Positions 39,061 to 58,731 are shown, counted from the stretch's first letter. The stretch is DNA of 64,000 bases from Hormiphora californensis (GCA_020137815.1 CM035351.1:5321792-5385791), one strand, 5' to 3'. Notes: a model not told the origin generated them from the sequence alone. Made by a program: numbers and translations.

Positions 39061-39639
39061 CATTTACATAGCTGACTATTACAGCGAAAAAGGCTCGCTT
39101 GCAGAAAAAACCAAGCTACTAAACGAATTTGTGTCCGAACACTGTGACTCGGAACTACAGGCAGATTTGGAGCGACTTGTGGTCCACAAGTTGTGGAATG
39201 TTCTGCATGGTGATACACGAAGATAAGTCCGAGACCGATGTGGAATGTGGATCACTATGAACTGAAAAACATCACGCTTCTACGAGCCCTTTACCAATGA
39301 ACTACGATCGTACTTCACACCTCGACAAACAACATCGATCCAACGAAATAGGTTAGAGATCTTGGAGTCTTGCTCTCAGATGTCTGCTCTTGGACACATC
39401 AAGGATGGCTGCATGAGTATCAAATTCAACCTGACTTGAAACACTGAAAACGCCAGCTTTACTGACCGCTCAGTAATTTGTTTGCCTTGTTCGACCCTCC
39501 CTGAACAAAACAACAATTATGTTCTAACCCTCCTTAATATTTGTATCAAAGGATAGGAATGAAAGGAAAAAGTGGTTTAAAATTATACTGATAACAGTCA
39601 AATTATATATAAACACACTGTGGCAATAAATTAAACATA
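39061..39639. other. intergenic, nothing recognised
   Basis: No conserved coding sequence or repeat was identified. Confidence 0.35.
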
Positions 39640-39694
39640 CTATAAATTAATATTTATACTACTAGAATAGAAAGGGGTAATTGTCTTCCCACGG

Positions 39695-40009
39695 TTACCC
39701 CGGAGGCTGATAATGAGAGTTTTGAGGAGACAAAGATAGCCTCTGCCGGATGTAGCGCACCGCATCAGGGATAGATTGTTTGGTTTTCCCGGAAAGGAGA
39801 ACTGCCAGTCTGCGGTAGAACCTTTCTGCGTCGCGTCCCATGGTTCCGGTGGTGGAGAACACAATGGGTGTGAAAGAGGCTTTTTCTACTTCCAGGGTTC
39901 GTTCATTATACACCCTCTTTTTCTCTTTTTCGTGAGAAGCCAGGGCTGATTTCAATGACTTTTTGATGTTAGAATCGGCACGTGAGTTAAACACTCCATG
40001 TCTACCCAT
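39695..40009 (-). mobile_element. retroelement-derived C-terminal fragment
   Basis: The frame encodes 'KKRVYNERTLEVEKASFTPI', 'VFSTTGTMGRDAERFYRRLA' and 'YIRQRLSLS'. This resembles the C-terminal tail found after reverse transcriptase in many invertebrate retroelement proteins (the SFTPxVFSTxGxMG block). Only this tail is present, so it is a relic. The exact element family is not clear. Confidence 0.55.
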
Positions 40010-40257
40010 ACCTTCCTTGCAGACACGTCAAGCCTGGCTTGATCGTCGGTGTTGGCACTCTTGTATTTGAAAGATAGAGAGATTTGATTTTTGAAAGATA
40101 GAGAGATTTGATTTTTCCGGGAAAAGCAGGGGTAACCGTTCTAATTAAAACGGAACAAAAATGAGATTTCATCTAAGAATCGGGTCACTGCGTAGCTCAG
40201 GCCTTCTAGGGTAGGATGATAGTAGTGCAGGCTACAAATGTTTAGTCGCTAGAGAAC

Positions 40258-40416
40258 TTACACTCTGGGCTGCATGGTTATGGAACACATTACCGAGAGA
40301 GGTCAACACGGCAGAGACATTGGATATATTCAAGGTCATACTGGGACGGTGGCTTGATCAGTACCATGACAATCTACCCGTTACTCCACCCGTTTTTAAG
40401 AATTATAGTTCTTAAG
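40258..40416 (+). mobile_element. LINE reverse transcriptase C-terminal relic
   Basis: A short frame reads 'LWNTLPREVNTAETLDIFK' and 'LGRWLDQYHD' before a stop. It is the terminal WN-LP-EV...F block of LINE pol proteins, as also seen at the end of the fragment at 1-789. The rest of the element is absent. Confidence 0.6.
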
Positions 40417-41301
40417 ATTTTGAAGAAGTAATTCGAGTTTAGGGGGGAGGACACCGTTTATATTTTGTAATAAAGTTGTTTCATCAATGGATATCAAGTT
40501 TATCAAGTTCAAGTACTTCCCGTTCCTTCACGCCAATCATGTACTGCTTAGTCTATTCAGGCCACGTGCGTGTAACCCACCCGTTGATGTCCGCTGAAAC
40601 TTCGATTGCTGCCCTTTAGTATTCACATGATTTTAGGGTCCGACTCACAGTGTATGATACTGAATCAACCATATTCATTATTATTTAAAAGATGTAAGTA
40701 CAGTTTTGTTACTATTCCAGTTCGGCTGGTAACCATCTGTCTGGTCCTGTCTCTAACTTTTTAACGTTAAGTGTGCTCCCTCTTGCTTACCCTCTCTCCC
40801 TTGTTGTCCCGCTCTCCCTCTCTCTTCTGTTGCTCTCTCTACCTCTCCTACAGTCATTGAGGATTCGCTCTTTCATTGATATATCAATATGGGATCTCTC
40901 GCATTTAATTGGTAATTTTGTAGTATGCAAAAAAGAATAAAGAGTTTATTTGAAAATTTTATTAGGATTTGTAACTACTTGTCTACTGAAAACTGATAGC
41001 CATGTTGGTAACCATTATGGTAACCACTTGGTTTATTGGTTACCAGTATTGTTGAATCCTGCCGAGAACCCTTCAAACAACATAACTACTTGCCAATTTT
41101 ATCAATTCTACAGGCCCCACTCCCTCCCTACATTTGTATCTCTATTTTCAATGTTTTCTTTCGAACATGTCACTCTCTAACATGTCACTTTCTAACATGT
41201 CATTTTCTAACATGTCACTTTGTTTTATAGGCTAATGAAAAACACTGTTTAGCTGCGAGACATGAGCAAAGGGCAGGATCAGTTCTCGCACGCTGAGGTT
41301 A
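40417..41301. other. intergenic / upstream region of the KANSL2-type gene
   Basis: A 15-bp tandem repeat of the type AACATGTCACTTTCT (about four copies) is at 41164-41222, just upstream of the proposed start codon. The promoter of the KANSL2-type gene probably lies here. Confidence 0.45.
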
Positions 41302-47369
<6,068 letters not shown>

Positions 47370-47497
47370 TGAACTGTGTTTGAGCTTTCTCTTTTAAACT
47401 ATGTGTATCTATGGAATTTTAGATCATAGTGTGTGCGTGTGATGAGTGTTCGGTGGGTGTTGTTGGTTCATTCCCACTGGAAGAGATGACAGTTATA
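47370..47497. other. 3' flank of the KANSL2-type gene
   Basis: The stretch is presumably 3' UTR; no distinct polyadenylation signal was assigned. Confidence 0.35.
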
Positions 47498-47604
47498 GAA
47501 CATGATCCGAATCAGGAAACACTGGTCCCTGATTGGCTGATAACCAGTCAGGTGACCTAAATAACGAGTTCTGATTGGTTGTTTACTTGTTTCGGTCATG
47601 TTCC
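47498..47604 (+). mobile_element. about 105-bp CCAAT-containing MITE-like repeat, copy 1
   Basis: The copy begins GAACATGATCCGAATCAG and ends TTCGGTCATGTTCC, so its tips are inverted repeats. The interior holds 'CTGATTGGCTGATAACC' and 'TCTGATTGGTTGTTTA', shared with copies at 49460-49558 and 59937-60038 (the last inverted). Confidence 0.65.
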
Positions 47605-47745
47605 CTAACTGTATCCTCCCTGTGTGGGATACCAAAAACATCCCCTTTCTGCTGCGTACATGTGTGTGTGTGTTTTTTCGTTAGTCGTATTTGATGTAGG
47701 TACATGTATAGTGATCTTGAGGGAGTGATTTTTTTATTGGGAGGG

Positions 47746-47747
<2 letters not shown>

Positions 47748-47799
<52 letters not shown>

Positions 47800-48412
47800 A
47801 GAGTGAGATAGAAACTAGAGAGTGGGTGTGTGAGTGAGTGAGTGAGTGAGTGAGTGAGTGAGTGAGTGAGTGAGTGAGTGAGTGAGTGAGTGAGTGAGAC
47901 TGAGTGAGTGAGTGAGTGAGTGAGTGGGTGTGTGAGTGAGTGAGTGAGTGAGTGAGTGAGTGAGTGAGTGAGTGAGTGAGTGAGTGAGTGAGTGAGTGAG
48001 TGAGTGAGTGAGTGAGTGAGTGAGTGAGTGAGTGAGTGAGTGAGTGAGTGAGTGAGTGAGTGAGTGAGTGAGTGAGTGAGACTGAGTGAGTGAGTGAGTG
48101 AGCGAGTGAGTGAGTGAGTGAGTGAGTGAGTGAGTGAGTGAGTAAGAGTGAGTGAGTGAGTGAGTGAGTGAGTGAGTGAGTGAGTGAGTGAGTGAGTGAG
48201 TGAGTGAGTGAGTGAGTGAGTGAGTGAGTGAGTGAGTGAGTGAGTGAGTGAGTGAGTGAGTGAGTGAGTGAGTGAGTGAGTGAGTGAGTGAGTGAGTGAG
48301 AAAGAGTGAGTGAGTGAGTGAGTGAGTGAGTGAGTGAGTGAGTGAGTGAGTGAGTGAGTGAGTGAGTGAGTGAGTTAGTGAGTGAGTGAGAAAGAGCGAG
48401 AAAGAGTGAGAT
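47748..48412. repeat. (GA)n then very long (GAGT)n microsatellite
   Basis: A (GA)n array at 47750-47794 is followed by about 570 bp of (GAGT)n with a few GAGACTGA and GAGCGA interruptions. It lies about 400 bp downstream of the KANSL2-type stop codon. Confidence 0.97.
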
Positions 48413-48936
48413 AAGAGTTGTGATTCCCAGATTAAACACTTGAACGGATTGAGACACCCCTTTTTCTATCTATCTTTTTTGATCATGAAAAGCAAGATAG
48501 AAAGGAGTGTAATACAGTAATTCGTTCCCATAATATAATGTCGTTCTTTGTGTTATATATAATATATCAGAGATCTCGTGTCAGTGTTATCGTCTTTCTA
48601 GATTTTTACCAGGCTTCATTTTTATGCAGCTTCCATTATGTTCCTGTAGAAAATTAATTAATTAATTAACGGTCATTTGGTAATAATACACGTCGTTATA
48701 TTGAGCAGCCGTCACAGGGAGAGAGAGAGACTTTAGATTTATCATTTTGAGGGTTGAATACCGTGTGTCATATACAAGATATAATATTGTAAAACGTTAA
48801 TGAGTACACACACACACATAATATATGGGCCATGATATTATCTTAACCCCTTCAGATCTTCCAGATTCATTTCACTTAAATAACATTACGAATAATATAT
48901 TACATACATGGGATATGTTTCTATAACACTTATATA

Positions 48937-49043
48937 TAGTCGGACCTCGATTTACCGGAAACCGGGAGGATAAACGTCCACCGATATATATGAAATGAAC
49001 GGAATTTTGCCCGAGAATCTCGGTAAATCGGGGTCCGACTGTA
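48937..49043. mobile_element. TIR-bearing MITE-like element, copy 3
   Basis: The best-preserved copy: left end TAGTCGGACCTCGATTTACC, right end a near-perfect inverse ending GGTCCGACTGTA, with TA at both edges. About 60 bp of unique interior lies between the arms. Confidence 0.65.
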
Positions 49044-49459
49044 TAACACTATTCAGGTGTCTTATGTGACCCTAATTCTTTGGGGTTTACAAGACGCCTC
49101 ACAAACTGCAGCGGGTGCTCATAAAATGTAACATATTGTGCATTGTAATTTTAGTGTGATCGTCATAAACAACTGAGAAGTATCGAACTGAACCACATGA
49201 TTTGTTTTTGGATAGGAGAGCTGAGAGAGATAGAGAGAGAGGGAAAGAGAGATACACAAATATTCGATTTCTTTGTGTTTGATATTTCGACGTTATATAT
49301 ACGATCTACTTATATGCTTCAATTTGATGGTACACACGTTTTTTGTAGAGATTTTGTGGTGTCAAAAGAAAGTGAAATTTAGAAAGAAACATTGCACTAC
49401 TACCCCTATTATACAACAGTAAGATTTCTTGTTTTATTTCTACCCCCGTCTAACTAACA

Positions 49460-49558
49460 GGAACCGACCGAATCAGTAAATACTGGTCCCTGATTGGCTG
49501 ATAACCGGTCACGAGACCTAAATAACGAGCTCTGATTGGTTGTTTAACTAAAGTCAAG
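49460..49558 (+). mobile_element. about 105-bp CCAAT-containing MITE-like repeat, copy 2
   Basis: It begins GGAACCGACCGAATCAG and shares 'CTGGTCCCTGATTGGCTGATAACC' in part (two shorter words match exactly) with copy 1. Its right tip has decayed. Confidence 0.6.
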
Positions 49559-50292
49559 ATTTTAATCATGTGAACCCGTGGCACGCAATTCTTTCTTTTT
49601 CTGTCAGAGCATTGGCCTGACTCTATTCTCATTTCTTTCAAATAAACGGACCACGCGTGAACTGCGGTCAGAGCATTGGTCGGACAGTTGTTTTTGGTTA
49701 CCACTCCGGTGACTAATTTGTGCCCATGGTTCACATTATTAAAATCTCGATTGGAACAAACATCATCGATATTGCACACACCATTTGGCCAAAATTTGGG
49801 GTTAACATTTAGCCTAAAATGGACGTTAACCCCAATAAATCAGGACTGGTGGGGTCTAGAACATCCATCATAAGGGGGCATCCGGTTTTAGACAAAAGTA
49901 AACACGTTGGTTTTCCGGTCTTAATGAATTAGTAACGGTGTTGACAATCACATGTAATCTCATAGAACTGAATAAGTCTGAATCTCACGAAGTGACGAAG
50001 AGTCCCGAACACAAAAACTCTGTACCCTTTATACTCTCTTAGAGAGTCTCTATCCACGTGGTCCCTAATGGGCACGTGACCTGCAGTAAGCTGTCTTCGG
50101 GTTCGGGTTACTGACTCGAGGTGGTTTCCTGGAGATAATTGGGTCCATGGGGGGGGGGGGTCGTGGGGGTCCATGGTAAACCATCTCGAGTAACACCTAG
50201 CTAGACATCGCCCTGATTGGGGAGAGTCACGTGATCGGTCTAAGAGGCCGGCTCATGTGACACCCACCCAAAAAGGGTTACACATAGTACAA

Positions 50293-50866
50293 CATTGTAC
50301 CAAAGGCTTCGTCTTGCCTTGATAAAACTTGAAACTTCCTGCAAAGTTTTATGTCGTTACTCCAACTACTTTTTGATTTTTTGGGGGTTTACAAATATGC
50401 CGAAGATGCCCTTTTTGCCTCTAACTTGTCTCTTTTTTGAGACCTCGTGCCTCACTTCCTGAGATAACGGTGCCGATAGGACTCAGACAAGTAGTTGATT
50501 AAGAGACCATGCCGCACGTGCCAATGTGCTGCGCACAGCAGGCGTTCATAACTACAAACGCCTGCTATTTCTCGTCGAATTCCACGTCGAAGTTCACGTC
50601 GAGATGTGGCAATTATGTCGGATGACCACTGTGAGATAACGGCGCGGATAGGACTCAGACCTTGCCGTTTGGCAAGTAGTTGAATAAGAGACCATGCTCC
50701 ATCTATTTGGTGTAGCGTTATCTCAGGAAATGAGGCACGAGGTCTCAAAAAAGAGACAAATTAGAGGCAAAAGGGCATTTTTGGCATATTTTGTAAACCC
50801 CCCAAAAATCAAGAAGTAGTTGGAATAACGACATTAATAAGGCAAGACGAAGACTTTGGTACAATG
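50293..50866. mobile_element. 574-bp foldback element with about 165-bp inverted arms
   Basis: The left tip CATTGTACCAAAGGCTTCG is mirrored by the right tip ending CTTTGGTACAATG. The arms continue inward with matching words (GGCAAGACGAAG, AGTAGTTGGA, GAGGCACGAGGTCTC). Between the arms a roughly 55-bp unit with 'GATAGGACTCAGAC' and 'AAGAGACCATGC' occurs twice as a direct repeat. No protein is encoded. No target-site duplication is obvious. Confidence 0.75.
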
Positions 50867-51190
50867 ATGGATATTCTAGAGCCACCGACCAAAAGAAAAT
50901 TTTCAAACCTGTTTCAGAAAATTTCCGAAATTTTTTCGGAGGGCCAAATTTGCAAAATTTACCAAAATTTTGTCGATTTACTTTTAGGGTACCCTCCAAG
51001 GACGCAAGTTAAGGGGGGGGGGGTACCTAGCGGGTTTCTGACCAATAAGCAAACATTTTGGCATGCCCCCTCCATCCCCCGAAGAGATGTTAGCCCCGTA
51101 CTTCTGGCCTCTTTTATTTCAAACTCATACTGAGGGGAGGCCGATCTGACCACCCCCTAATTTCATATCTCAGAAAATATTAGACGTACA

Positions 51191-51559
51191 AAGCAAAGCA
51201 AAAGCAAAGCAGGCCGGCTAGGATAAATCCAGTGCCGGGGGTGCTGATATCCCTTTCAGCCACGGTCTTTCCGGTACAGATTTCTCTGCAGCGTAGCCAG
51301 GCGCCACCCCACATCATACGCACTCGTGTTGCTTTTTGTCCTACACTGACTGTACTACGCGGCCTCGTGTAGCCGCACCGGGCCTTCGGCCCGGTGCGGA
51401 GAGGAGGGTCTCATATGAGACAAGTTGCTTTCGGGTCTCTCAAGAGAGCCACTACCAATCATAGCTTGGTGGAATAGACTACATGTGCTAGACCAGGATC
51501 GAACCCTGGACCTAATACATGGGAGGCGAGTGTACTGGCCATTACACCACCCTGCCGTC
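51191..51559 (-). mobile_element. tRNA-derived SINE with 10-bp target-site duplication
   Basis: On the minus strand the 5' part reads GGGTGGTGTAATGGCC, a good RNA polymerase III A box, then CTCGCCTCCCATG, and a B box GGTTCGATCC, the layout of a tRNA head (closest in look to tRNA-Gly). The anticodon arm is degenerate, so this is not a functional tRNA. The 3' end is a CTTTGCTTTTGC-type tail at 51191-51212. The direct repeat TAGACGTACA flanks it exactly at 51181-51190 and 51560-51569. A strong hairpin with an 11-bp stem (CCGCACCGGGC) is in the body at 51373-51399. Confidence 0.85.
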
Positions 51560-51659
51560 TAGACGTACAGATTCCCAATAAACGGGAGCTAACTTTGCGT
51601 TACAAAAAATAGATCGTTATCTCGTCATTTACACGATTAGATTCCCCAGAATAGATCAT

Positions 51660-51775
51660 TCACATGAGCCATGATTAGATTCCCCAGAACACCTGTTTCT
51701 AACCCCTGCACAGTTAAAATACCCCCAGAACGCCTGTTTCTAACCCCTGCACAGTTAAAATACCCCCAGAGCAAC
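51660..51775. repeat. about 40-bp tandem repeat upstream of the C2H2 gene
   Basis: Units containing CCCCAGAACGCCTGTTTCTA and CCCTGCACAGTTAAAATA are repeated two to three times. Related units return at 53656-53765 next to the duplicated exon. Confidence 0.75.
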
Positions 51776-51812
51776 TCAACTAAAACTCGTCCTATTTCTC
51801 ATTTTTAGGAGA

Positions 51813-53174
51813 ATGGAAAAAAGGAAGCAGCCTACCCGAAAGTGCAAGGATTTGTTGAGTAAGGGGTGGAAGGAGACAAGCAAGGATGGCAATTTACAAT
51901 CAGCCGATATTTTACAGAGGGATGATCCAGATCAGGGTATTACTGATTTTTCTCCACGACCTTTCATAAAAACAGAACAGATCGTAGTGAACACCGACCC
52001 ACCAGTGGAAACAGAACCAGCTGGCATGTACCCTGGCGGAATCAAATGTGAACCAGACGTTGATTATAAAGTTGAACCTATTTTATTAACTCTCAAAACG
52101 GAACCAGTTGACCCTGAACATTTGGGAATCTTGCCTAGTTGTGATAACTTGGAACCGAGTGCATGTTCTTCTTCCGTCCCTGATTCTTCTAACCCATCAT
52201 CTCTTTCATTTCCACTTCCAGAAAATGGTAAGTTGATTGATGTTGGATGAGAGAACTTCAACCCAGTAGTTACTAAATTATTTCTCTATCTGGTTTCCTT
52301 TTCAGGCGGAGGAAGTGAAGAAATTAATTTCTCTCCAGATGATTCTCAAACAGAACTGGCAGGCCCGAGTGAAGTGAACATTGCACCTACACCGGTTGAT
52401 AAACGACTATATCAATGTGGTGATTGTGGAAAAAGGTTTACCAAGTCTAATTACCTCAAAAAACACATGATGATCCACACTGGAGAACGGCCACACAAGT
52501 GTGAGATTTGTGGTAATGAGTTTACTTGGTTATTTAGCCTCAGAATTCATATGAGCCATCATATCGGGGAAAGACCCTACAAATGTGAGGCGTGTGGAAA
52601 AGGGTTTTTTAGTTCTTCTACCCTCGAATGTCATATGGCAGATCATGCCAGAGAACGGGCACGGCTCCACAAATGTTTGACATGTGGTAAAGGGTTTAAT
52701 AGGTCTTCTATCCTTAAATCTCACATGAAGACTCATACTGTAGAACGGCCGTACAAATGTCAAGATTGTGGCGAAGGATTTTTCCGTTATCCACGCTACA
52801 GGAACCACATGACGATCCATACTGGAGAACCTCCTCACAAATGTGAGGTCTGTGGAAAAGGGTTTTTAAGTTCCTCTAACCTCAAAAACCATATGATGAT
52901 TCATACTGGAGAACGGCCCCACAAATGTAAGGTGTGTGGGAAAGGGTATATCCAGTCTTTTAATCTCAAAACCCACATGATGATTCATACTGGAGAACGG
53001 CCCCACAAATGTAAGGTGTGTGGAAAAGGGTTTACGGAGTCTAGTTCCCTCAAAAATCACATAAGGATACATACTGGAGAACGGCCGTACAAATGTGAAG
53101 TCTGTGGCAAAGGATTTACCCAGTTATCTAACCTTAAGATCCATGTTAGAATCCACACCAAGAAATCTGAGTGA
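51813..53174 (+). CDS. C2H2 zinc-finger protein with nine tandem fingers
   Basis: Two exons, 51813-52227 and 52306-53174, join in phase to 427 residues. The ATG lies five bases after a tttttag acceptor, so a 5' UTR exon probably precedes it. Exon 1 encodes an acidic region with repeated KTEP/VEP-type motifs ('IKTEQIVVNTDPPVETEP', 'LKTEPVDPE') that fit SUMO consensus sites (I/L-K-T-E). Exon 2 encodes nine consecutive C2H2 fingers of the classic form with TGERPHKC-type linkers, from 'YQCGDCGKRFTKSNYLKKHM' to 'YKCEVCGKGFTQLSNLKIHV'. The array should bind DNA sequence-specifically in the nucleus. No KRAB, BTB or ZAD domain is visible. Fingers 6-8 are very alike, indicating recent internal duplication. 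Confidence 0.93.
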
Positions 53175-53423
53175 ACTTCGAACTGTGAAAGTACTAAAAA
53201 ATGTTTCATCGTTTTCTATTGTCTTGATACTGATAGGCCCATTAACTACCTATACAGGACAATAAAGCTTGACCGACAATCTAGTGCCTCCACAAAGACC
53301 ACAAACAGTATCAGAGAAGTTTCATTTGATTTTGGTGCTAAGCTTTACTGGTATTTTAGCGATTATGTCTCATACCAAAGCTCAGACCACAGACTTTAAA
53401 TGACGAAGGTTACGCTCCAGTTG

Positions 53424-53560
53424 CGCAAAATTGAAACTGACATCAGTTTCAAATTTTGTAGTTGGTCCAGTTGCAAAATTGAAACTGACATCAGTTTCAA
53501 ATTTTGTAGCTGGTATAGTTGCAGAGTTGAAACTGACATCAGTTTCAAATTTTGTAACTG
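53424..53560. repeat. three tandem units each carrying a 22-bp perfect palindrome
   Basis: A roughly 48-51-bp unit occurs three times. Each has TTGAAACTGA, CA-centre, then its inverse TCAGTTTCAA, followed by ATTTTGTA. It lies about 250 bp after the C2H2 stop codon. Confidence 0.85.
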
Positions 53561-53649
53561 GTCCCTTATAACCCACAGAGTTATTATTCCCCCTTGAACA
53601 CTTTTATGTAATCAAATTAATTTTTTAAATCATTCTTTGTTTCTTGGTT

Positions 53650-53960
53650 TCTGTACAGTTATAATACCCCAGAACGCCTGTTTCAAACCCCTGTACAGTT
53701 CTAATACCCCAGAACGCCTGTTTCTAACCCCTGCTGGCACAGTTAATAGTTATAATACCCCCAGCGTGTTGTAAAGCTCAATAGCTCTACTAAGGCTCCT
53801 ATTTCCCATGTTTAGCAGAATGGAACAAGAAAATAAGCCAGACCGAAAGTGCAACGATTACATTCAGCCGATACTTAACAATTCGAAGGTCAGGGTGCAG
53901 CTGTTTTTTTTCTCCACGACCTTTCATAAAAACAGAACAGATCTTGGTAAACTTGACATA
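53650..53960 (+). pseudogene. decayed duplicate of the C2H2 gene first coding exon and its upstream repeat
   Basis: The words 'CCAGAACGCCTGTTTC', 'CAGAATGGAA', 'CGAAAGTGCAA', 'CAGCCGATA' and the run 'TTTCTCCACGACCTTTCATA' appear in the same order as at 51690-51990. Deletions disrupt the frame and no finger array follows. It is a partial tandem duplication of the 5' part of the neighbouring gene. Confidence 0.75.
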
Positions 53961-54020
53961 GACACCTGGCGCGACCCCCGCGACATGTGTGGGTCGCGCC
54001 AAGGGGTCTATGTCACCAAC
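53944..54020. mobile_element. short foldback element, possibly related to the TTGGTAA family
   Basis: Stepped inverted arms TTGGT / ACCAA, GACATAGAC / GTCTATGTC and GGCGCGACCC / GGGTCGCGCC enclose an 11-base loop. No target duplication is clear. It lies at the end of the decayed C2H2 duplicate. Confidence 0.5.
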
Positions 54021-54166
54021 TGATAGCGGTGTATTAGCGGTATGTTAAAACCATGCCCATTCAGGTACGAGGAAGCACCAAGTTGTGATAAAGTAGTGGT
54101 AAAAGAACGGGAGATGCAACTGAAAATGAAGCGCGGAATCTCTACTCCTCTAACCACCAGAAGTTG

Positions 54167-54257
54167 TTGGTAACGAAGTTACCCCTCCCTTGCCGGCGCG
54201 GCGTGCGAAGCACGCCAAACGAAGGCCTCACAGAGTGTGAGGTGTCTTCGATACCAA
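54167..54257. mobile_element. short foldback element of the TTGGTAACGAAG family, copy B
   Basis: The outer arms GTTGGTAACGAAG (54166-54178) and CTTCGATACCAAC (54246-54258) match in 12 of 13 positions. Two inner hairpins are perfect: GGCGTGC-GAA-GCACGCC and CCTCACA-GAG-TGTGAGG. The 9-bp sequence CAGAAGTTG is at 54158-54166 and again at 54258-54266, a target-site duplication. The whole unit could fold into a branched, tRNA-like cruciform. There is no coding capacity. Confidence 0.75.
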
Positions 54258-54266
54258 CAGAAGTTG

Positions 54267-54527
54267 TAAGTTTGCATGCTTTCAGAGTCATGATCATATT
54301 CCGTTGCCATAAATTAGTTTTCTAATTTTCATACGTTTGTTGATTTAACAACAGGGCCCTTTCTGATCCCCACCTTGATTCAGATCGTGATTCATGCAAT
54401 GATCTCCGAATGACTCCCTTTCTATTCTCTATTATCCCCTCCTACCTCACCTTATAGTCAAATGAAATTTAGGAAACATGATCACGCAGCTGTATACAGC
54501 TCTTTTCGAGATGAGAAAAGGAATAGT
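54267..54527. other. intergenic, nothing recognised
   Basis: No coding or repeat structure was identified. Confidence 0.35.
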
Positions 54528-54837
<310 letters not shown>

Positions 54838-55217
54838 AGATTTCTCTCTCCCTCTCTATCTAAGTTGCACTATTCTAAACCGATGGGGCACTCCTCCCGA
54901 TGACTCTCGAGCTATTACGTCGAATGTTTTTTGCCCGCATAGTGATTTATTAGCGAGATCGAGAAGAGAGAGGGAACACGAGAGAGAAGGATAGAAAAGG
55001 GATAGTGAGGGAGGGAGCTAGAGGATTATAGAAGCAAGCACTTTTGTTTGGCAGCATGTGCACGGACGATCACGTGACCTCTCTGTCTGCTTGTCCCCCT
55101 CGCACGCTCTGAGAAGGATAGTCCCTGCTCTACGATCAGACCTGAACTTGTGCCATTGCTTGTGCAGTTCCGAGCGTGCACGTGTTGATAAATTCTTCGT
55201 CGTCAAATCTCCCCTTT

Positions 55218-55220
<3 letters not shown>

Positions 55221-55304
<84 letters not shown>

Positions 55305-55328
55305 CTCTCTCTCTCTCCCCCCTCTCTC

Positions 55329-55363
<35 letters not shown>

Positions 55364-55376
55364 TTCTCTCTAGCTA
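55221..55376. repeat. (CT)n microsatellite
   Basis: A nearly pure CT array; together with the GA-rich block at 55500-55672 it makes a third facing pair. Confidence 0.95.
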
Positions 55377-55499
55377 TTTCATGACACGAAGCTCCTGAAT
55401 AATCTCAGTTTGCACTATTTACAATGGTGGCTTGTCAGGGGGCTCATTTAGCAACGCGGCGTCAGCTTGTTTTGTTGCGAACACAAGCACATCATGTCA

Positions 55500-55672
55500 A
55501 GAGAGGGAGGGAGAGGGAGGAAGAGGGAGGGGGAGTGAGCGAGAGGGAGAGAGAGGGGGAGAGGGAGAGGGAGGAAGAGGGGAGAGAGAGAGGGATAGGG
55601 AGAGAGAGAGAGAGAGAGAGAAAGAGAGTGAGGAAGAGGGGTGAGAGATAGAGAGAGAGGGAGAGAGATAGA
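55500..55672. repeat. GA-rich microsatellite block
   Basis: Imperfect GAGGGA/GAGA units just upstream of the four-exon gene starting at 55818. Confidence 0.9.
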
Positions 55673-55817
55673 TCCCTCCGATCCCCTTCTTTGAGTCATT
55701 CTTCTCCTACACAATTGCTACACAATTGCTGCCATTCCCCCCTGACACTGTAATTAGTTTTACTCTGACTTGTAATATATCTTTGTTTAATCTCATAGCT
55801 GAATTTAGGATTTCAAT

Positions 55818-58731
<2,914 letters not shown>

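Larger units (their letters stand above)
48413..50292. other. gene-poor intergenic stretch with two MITE-like copies
   Basis: Outside the repeats at 48937-49043 and 49460-49558 no gene was recognised. Confidence 0.4.

Noticed and set aside
39044-39226. Small 60-codon frame beginning MPILFIIYIADYY
   Set aside because: It overlaps a hairpin of the foldback region and shows no recognisable domain.
47681-48457. THSLTHSL repeat frame on the minus strand
   Set aside because: Translation of the (GAGT)n array.
51470-51559. Possible tRNA-Gly gene
   Set aside because: A and B boxes are good but the anticodon arm does not pair and the copy carries a SINE tail and target duplication, so it is a SINE head, not a tRNA.
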